Origin: Leptodactylus fallax
Lineage: Eukaryota > Chordata > Amphibia > Anura > Leptodactylidae
NCBI GenBank assembly: GCA_947044405.1
Contig: CAMRHE010000358.1
Coordinates: forward strand, 992,001 to 1,056,000
Direction: 5' to 3'
DNA: 64,000 nucleotides
Each line of letters begins with the position of its first letter. The stretch's first letter is position 1. Below are positions 57,801-64,000 of the stretch, piece after piece. The notes under the pieces were generated by a model. The model saw nothing but the letters and a program-made list of their open reading frames with translations, was not told the origin of the DNA and made no database searches. The position numbers and the translations under genes are program-made.

Positions 57801-60234
57801 TCCCATGTAGATCTGATGGGGGTATCCACATTCTTATTTCTAGTTTAGAATAGCAATTACAAAATATTATCTGCAATAATGAATCTTCTAGCATTAGGCC
57901 AGGTGACATACGCCCTGCCACATTGTGTATGCTGTAATAAAGTCTATAAATCTTAATCTACCTTCAGTAAAAATGTAATAAGCATAATGTGTGTGCTCAG
58001 CTGATTGTGCCGTGTCTGGCCTCATTACTGTCACCAGGTGCAAATCCCTTCAGACGGGGAAATGTACAGCAGCTGCATTACCAGGCTCATGGGACCGTCA
58101 CCAGACTCGCACTTTCTAGGAAGATCTTGCTTCAGAATACAGAAAACCATGCATGTTTCCCAATGGAAAATATACTAGTTAACCCAATATCTGCAAAAAA
58201 CAGTATACTAATCTATCAATACCCTGGTCTCTGTTTCCTGGTCTTGATCAGTCATCCTTGGAGGCTGGGAAACAAAAACTGTGAGGGGTGTCAGCACAGT
58301 AGCACACTAGGATTGTACTGCTTTAATAATTGTTCTAATTTTTATTATTTACTTTGTTCTATATGAATAGGAGCAGCTGCCAACCCCAGCAGTGTTGTCT
58401 TATCGGAATGCCCTTTGCTGCCCAAGTCAAGAAAGAAAACTTCACTTTTAACTTGAGATCCAAAAGTCCATAGTCAGACATATACTCTTTAGCCTTTAAA
58501 TGTGTATTCCCACAGCAACTATCATATTTCATATAAAAAAAACATTGCAACATATCATTGTCACTCATTGAAAGTAATAAGCCAAACTGCATATGCCACT
58601 AGAAAAAGCCCAATTAAATCCCCCTTTCCCTACCAAAGTTGGAGCACTGTTGCCACTGGATATGTCCTTAGTCCATCTTCATCCAGGGTTGCCATGCTTC
58701 ATTTTCTACTTTTTCTCCCATAGCTGTTTATTAGATCCGTGCTATAGAATCATGCATGTGACATCCAAAAGCAAGTGTGCAGAGTACATTAATAATTTCT
58801 ATTAGGAGTAATGGCCAGTATGGCAGTTAGGGGCAAAGTGCACCTGGGAAATGCAGTTTTCACAGTTAAGCCACATGCTGCATAGTAAGGAATGCCCTCA
58901 CTTGTCACTGTACTGTGAAAATGTAATGGACCTATAGGGGTGAAGATCTTAGAAGAGAGGGCACATAGGACTTAGGTGAAGTCACTGTGCAAATGGTTTA
59001 TCTGCATAGTTGCTAAAAGTTAAAAAAAAGTTGCATCTTGGGAAAATCCCTTTAAGTATTAATTTTATTCACTGCTGTCATTAAGATACAATATAAAATT
59101 GTATCTCAATGAATAATTTTAATCTCTGTTTTACCTACTTAAATGGCTCATAGATTTAGAGGTCTATCTTAATATTAAACAAAAAAAATATCAAAAGGCA
59201 ACCCGTGCCTGGAAAAAGTAGAGAAATTATATTTGCAGCGCAAAGTTGTGCTCCAAGATTTTTCTACATAGATTTTACAATATTACCCCTAACACCCATT
59301 TTATGTAATACTTCAAATAGCCACAGCCTGGTGACGCTATCAGACGGTGTCTTTTCTGCATCTACGGAGACCAGAAAAGGTGGTTCTCCAATGCAAGCAA
59401 CTCGTTTTCTGTTTGATGCAGGGAGATGTCCGGAGTCAAAATTGATACACCAAATGCAGAAAACGATTCAGTTCTGGTATAAATTTCCCTCTGGCTTTTC
59501 TGTACCACGCTGGAAGGAAAGTGCCGACTTAAGTGTGCCCAGGCTTAAAAAACACTAAACCCAAAAAAGACACTGTCAGATACACACTAAAACAACAAGT
59601 CAACTTAAATGATGGGAGAAGAAGCAGCAAGTAACTCAGATCTTTCTCCAAAAGAATTATATGACACGATAAACATATTTGAGGGTAAAACATGCCAGTG
59701 AAAACCATTCCTTAGTGGAGGCTTTTAGGATTAGTGCACGCTCAAACACTAAATCTGACAGATTGTTTCATCTGACCCAAGCCTGTCAATTTTTATGTTC
59801 GACGCAGACCTGTCCACTATCCATTATATACAATCAATTATAGTGATTTTAACATCAACTGCATTAAAGACTTCAGCAGTGAATCACAAGCAACACTTTG
59901 ATTTTGTTAAATTTTGTTCTACTATAAAAGGAAAAGAAAATGAATGACCACTGGGTATTCGCTATGCAAATTAATTATTATATAGGTATAAAAAGTATAG
60001 AAATTGGTCACTTACAATCTTTGTACATAAGGCTCAAATGAATGAATAAATGGTTAAATACCAAAGTCAATCTGTGTGTGTGAGTACGAGTGTGTGTGTA
60101 TAAATTATATTATCAGTGTTCCTCCTCCATGCTGCCTTTTCACTTCCCAAATCCTTATTCCTAATGGTGAGCAGAGAAAGTACAGGCAGCTATAACCTCT
60201 TAGATGCTGTGATATATTGCATCCGCAGTATCTA
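54866..60234. other. Unassigned part of TTC27 upstream intron
   Basis: No TTC27 exon, other gene or transposon end I can support. Splice-like signals around 57175..57290 (TTTCTTTTAG, then GTAGGC) enclose frames with stops. Confidence 0.4.
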
Positions 60235-61128
<894 letters not shown>

Positions 61129-61130
61129 TA

Positions 61131-62424
61131 AGAGGTTGGACATCTGCTGTTTTGATACTGTCCTTTTTCTTACCTTTCTCTAATTTTTTTTTTTTATTTA
61201 TTTATTTTATTTTTACCTTTTCCAAGATGAGTGGTGTGAGATGATCCTATCCAGTAGAAAGAGAATAAGTTGTACAATTCAGACAAACTCTTAAAACAGC
61301 CTTGGAACATGTTTAACAACTTCAGCTAAACCAGAGTAATCCATCCATAGTCAGCAGTTGCAGGGTTCTTGACCCAGAGCAGGGTACACGTTAGTTGGGG
61401 AACAAGCTTTTGACAGAACTTACATATGGTACTATATAGACCATTTTTTTTTCTCGGGGAGCCCTGGACTTCCTGCATTAAGTACACTGCACAAGGAAAA
61501 CCAGAGATTCCCAAGATTTATTTAGATGTATATCTAAATATAAATGTAAATTTTTTCCCTACTTTTCACCCACGCTCTTTCCAATCCATTGGCTGAAAGC
61601 ACTATAACTTGTAAAATGATTTTCTTCCAGATAATTGTAGATTTTAGGAACAATATTTGTTCAAAGACATGCCAAACAAGCCAAATATAAAAGTCAAAAG
61701 ACACACTTAAATTTGACCACTATAAAAAGCAGTCGTACCTTGGACTGGATGGCTTTCCAGCCAAACTATAGTTTTTGTTTGTTTTTGGCTAGAGATTTAC
61801 ATTTTTACTTCAAGGGTCAAACTTTTCTAACATGAACTTGTCCATGGAAATGTGTGCCAGCTGGGAAATATTAAGTTTGTTAAACAATGAGTGACTTAGA
61901 TATGAATGTATGACGGAATGAATAAGTGAATTATTATTTAATGGACAGAGAAGAATGTATTTGTATTACCATGTATAACAGCTAATACAAAACAAAACAG
62001 AGGTCTGGTAATTTTTACAGACTTTATACTGCATTCAATAAAGTGAATAAAGGTTTTTCATCTTTTCAAACATCTTAAAATGGCTTCATTTAAGCTAATA
62101 AGCACTAAAAGCACCCAAAGAGCAGCCCCATATGGTGCAGTTTATGGGAACTGCAAACTACTTTCACTTAATGGTCAGTAGGGTCAAGCAGTATACAGTA
62201 AGGGGATTCAAGCTTATCACATTGATCTTGATCAACCAGTATTGTAGTGATTTAGCTTGGAGATGCTGACTGGTAGAAACCCATGTGATAAGCAAAAATT
62301 CTTTTGTTCTGCTCCACTAAGCTAATTGATTTAACGAGTACAACAAACAGTCTTCAGTCCCCAATGTGTGTTTCACAGTTTACACAACTAACTTCCATCG
62401 CTAATATAGAGAAGTGAATAAATC
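61131..62424. other. Unassigned tract
   Basis: A TTTA-rich microsatellite at about 61185..61216; nothing else recognised. Confidence 0.4.
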
Positions 62425-62428
62425 TTAA

Positions 62429-62880
62429 ATGGTCACTAACTTTTCAGACAACTTAGTCTTATTTAATAGAGCATGTGATTCCGAACTGTAATGCAATTTA
62501 ATTAAAATGGTGCCATTTTGTGCCTGAAAAACCTCTCTAAAATTACTGCCACCTGGTGTCTCTCTTCTAGCTAATTTGCTGTTACCTCCCTGTTACCAGG
62601 GAAGTTCTGTTCTTAGTTACCTTCGAAATCAAGAGTATTTCACAGTGAGTGGAGGGAGGAGGAGTTGTTATCTCTTCACACAGTGAATGGAGAAGGAAAG
62701 GGGTTCTACTCACAGCCTCTACATGTCGGCACACAGCATTCCTGCCTGTGCACTGCAGGAACTGAGAGGATTCTGCAGCTTCTACAATGTAAGCAGAGTT
62801 TACTAAGTACTTCTATGAATTTGTGACTAACAATTTGTGTTATTGTTGATGGGATGTTAGTCAAATTGTGCTCAGATTTC
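62429..62880. mobile_element. Repeat X, copy 3
   Basis: TTAA at 62425..62428 then ATGGTCACTAACTTTTCAGA. It continues with ATAGAGCATGTGATTCCG, TGCCTGAAAAACCTCTCTAA and TTACTGCCACCTGGTGTC, matching both flanks of the Helitron site in copy 1. The right end is approximate. Confidence 0.65.
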
Positions 62881-62935
62881 TCTTTTTCTGTGTTTAGGAT
62901 CTGTTCAGCTGCATCATAACCTGAATTTCTAGTCC

Positions 62936-63056
62936 TGTGTGGCTCAGTGGTTAGCACTGTTGTATTGCAGCACTGGGGTTCTGCGTTCAAATCCAACCAA
63001 GGGCAACATCTGCATGGAGTTTTGTATGTTCTCCCTTTGTTTGTGTGGGTTTCCTG
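62936..63056 (+). repeat. V-SINE-like tRNA-derived SINE, 3' truncated
   Basis: A box TGGCTCAGTGG (62940..62950) and B box GTTCAAATCC (62985..62994) have tRNA-like spacing. They are followed by CATGGAGTTTTGTATGTTCTC and GTGTGGGTTTCCTG, after which the element stops abruptly. Confidence 0.8.
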
Positions 63057-63393
63057 TTAAACAACTGACCATTGTGGGTGTTGGGGATGAGAGCCTGTAC
63101 GGTAGCAACTAACTCCCCTACTCCACAATGCTGTGGGCACTTTGAGTCATTTGTCATGTTGTCATTATGGTTACTTAGGCTTTTCTCAGCTATTTGTTTG
63201 CTACTTTACAATTACTCCTGAGAAAAGTAAAATGTGCTGCAGCCATAATGGAGGCTATTAGCAGCATAAAAACTTATAGGGTACCACATATGAAGGCTGA
63301 TACAGACCACCCAGCAAGATCCTACAGAAATTTCAACTTTTGATGAAAAATCAGGTACCCTTTAAATTAGGTATTGGTATGAGCTACTGTCTG
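63057..63393. other. Unassigned tract
   Basis: Nothing recognised. Confidence 0.4.
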
Positions 63394-63397
63394 TTAA

Positions 63398-63610
63398 AGG
63401 GGTATCCTGGGATTTTTATATTGATTTCCTATCTATGGGATAGGTCATCAAAATCAGATCAGTAGGGCTTCGACACCCAGCACTCCCACCAATCAGCTGA
63501 TTCAAAAGGCCATGGTGCTCGAGCAAGTGATGCAGCCTTTTCTTAGTGACTGATGTGAATGGGATTGAGCCAATCAGTGGGGTACCACCAAAATGACAAA
63601 GACATTTAGC
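63398..63610. mobile_element. T2-type MITE, right end lost
   Basis: TTAA at 63394..63397 followed by AGGGGTATCCTGGGATTTTT. Core GGATAGGTCATCAAAATCAG and CGACACCCAGCACTCCCACC, then CAATCAGCTGATTC, all typical of this MITE group. Confidence 0.65.
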
Positions 63611-64000
63611 CATTATTTGTCCCAAATATTTCTTGGCACTGTTCTCAGCTGCCCCAATGCTGGTACCTGTGGCCTTACCCTTACTTTTGCTGGTACCATC
63701 TCATCATTTGATCTACTCACAAAGAACTGCTGATACTACCCCAAAAACCTTATTGAGGTTGTCTGGAGGTAAAACAGTCTGTGTTGCCCACAGTGATGAA
63801 TGAGAGTGCAGCTTTCATTTTTCCAGATCAGTTTAACCCTTTAATGAGGCAGCTAGTTTTGGTCTTTATATTGTGGTTATTTTTTTTTTTTTTTGCATCA
63901 GCACATTCCAAAAGACAAAACATTTTCATTTTTCCATCAAAACAGCTTTATGAAGCATTTTTTTGCAGGATGTATTGTATGTTTAATGGCACCATTATAG
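63611..64000. other. Unassigned tract with repeat fragment
   Basis: GTGCAGCTTTCATTTTTCCA near 63807 is a fragment of the repeat at 26460..26640. T-run at 63880..63895. Nothing else. Confidence 0.4.

Overview
This is vertebrate, most likely anuran amphibian, nuclear DNA. The evidence is AT-rich single-copy sequence, no dense genes, two spliced exons, many TTAA-flanked MITEs whose ends read TTAAAGG/AAAGGRR (the T2 type described in Xenopus), V-SINE-like and CR1 retroposons, hAT, Helitron and PIF/Harbinger-like foldback elements, and several Tc1 subfamilies. A hyloid frog is my guess from the flavour of the MITEs; that last step is inference.

The only host gene I can name is TTC27 on the minus strand. 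Two exons are visible, at 52648..52781 and 45926..46038, both with consensus splice sites and matching phase. The 6.6 kb intron between them holds a SINE, a TTAA MITE, a CR1, a 1.65 kb Tc1 and a foldback element. The downstream intron, or downstream flank, fills the rest of the window to position 1 without another TTC27 exon that I recognise. A short exon-like stretch on the plus strand at 54..131 ends in a stop codon and is unassigned.

Everything else is transposon-derived or unassigned intron. Eight Tc1 copies from five subfamilies (here A to E) make up about 12 kb: A 719..2315; B 5998..7529 and 13453..16723; C 11857..12962; D 14222..15870, 40565..42213 and 49316..50963; E 60235..61128. A sixth Tc1/mariner-type family is present as a 333 bp non-autonomous copy at 35060..35392. 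Only D at 14222 keeps a full uninterrupted transposase frame (340 aa). It sits inside the second B copy, whose own catalytic glutamate is changed to glutamine.

The most informative nests are two. At 26983..30070 a TTAA-type repeat was hit by a Helitron (27059..29628), which then received a hAT element (28251..28874, 8-bp duplication ACTGGACT), a tandem duplication that copied part of that hAT, and a 419 bp near-perfect palindromic PIF-like MITE (27701..28119, TTA duplication). Empty sites for both insertions survive in sister repeat units. At 40407..43360 a hAT (8-bp duplication CTCTAGGG) carries Tc1-D copy 2, inserted exactly at the centre of a 32-bp palindrome, next to a roughly 0.9 kb G-rich minisatellite. 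Two more minisatellites lie at 43655..44005 (31-bp unit) and 53768..54865 (34-bp unit, itself split by a 150 bp hAT MITE).

No gene system acts together here. The biology is a large-intron landscape shaped by repeated, ordered DNA-transposon bursts. Family names rest on termini, target duplications and protein motifs read by eye; no database was searched.
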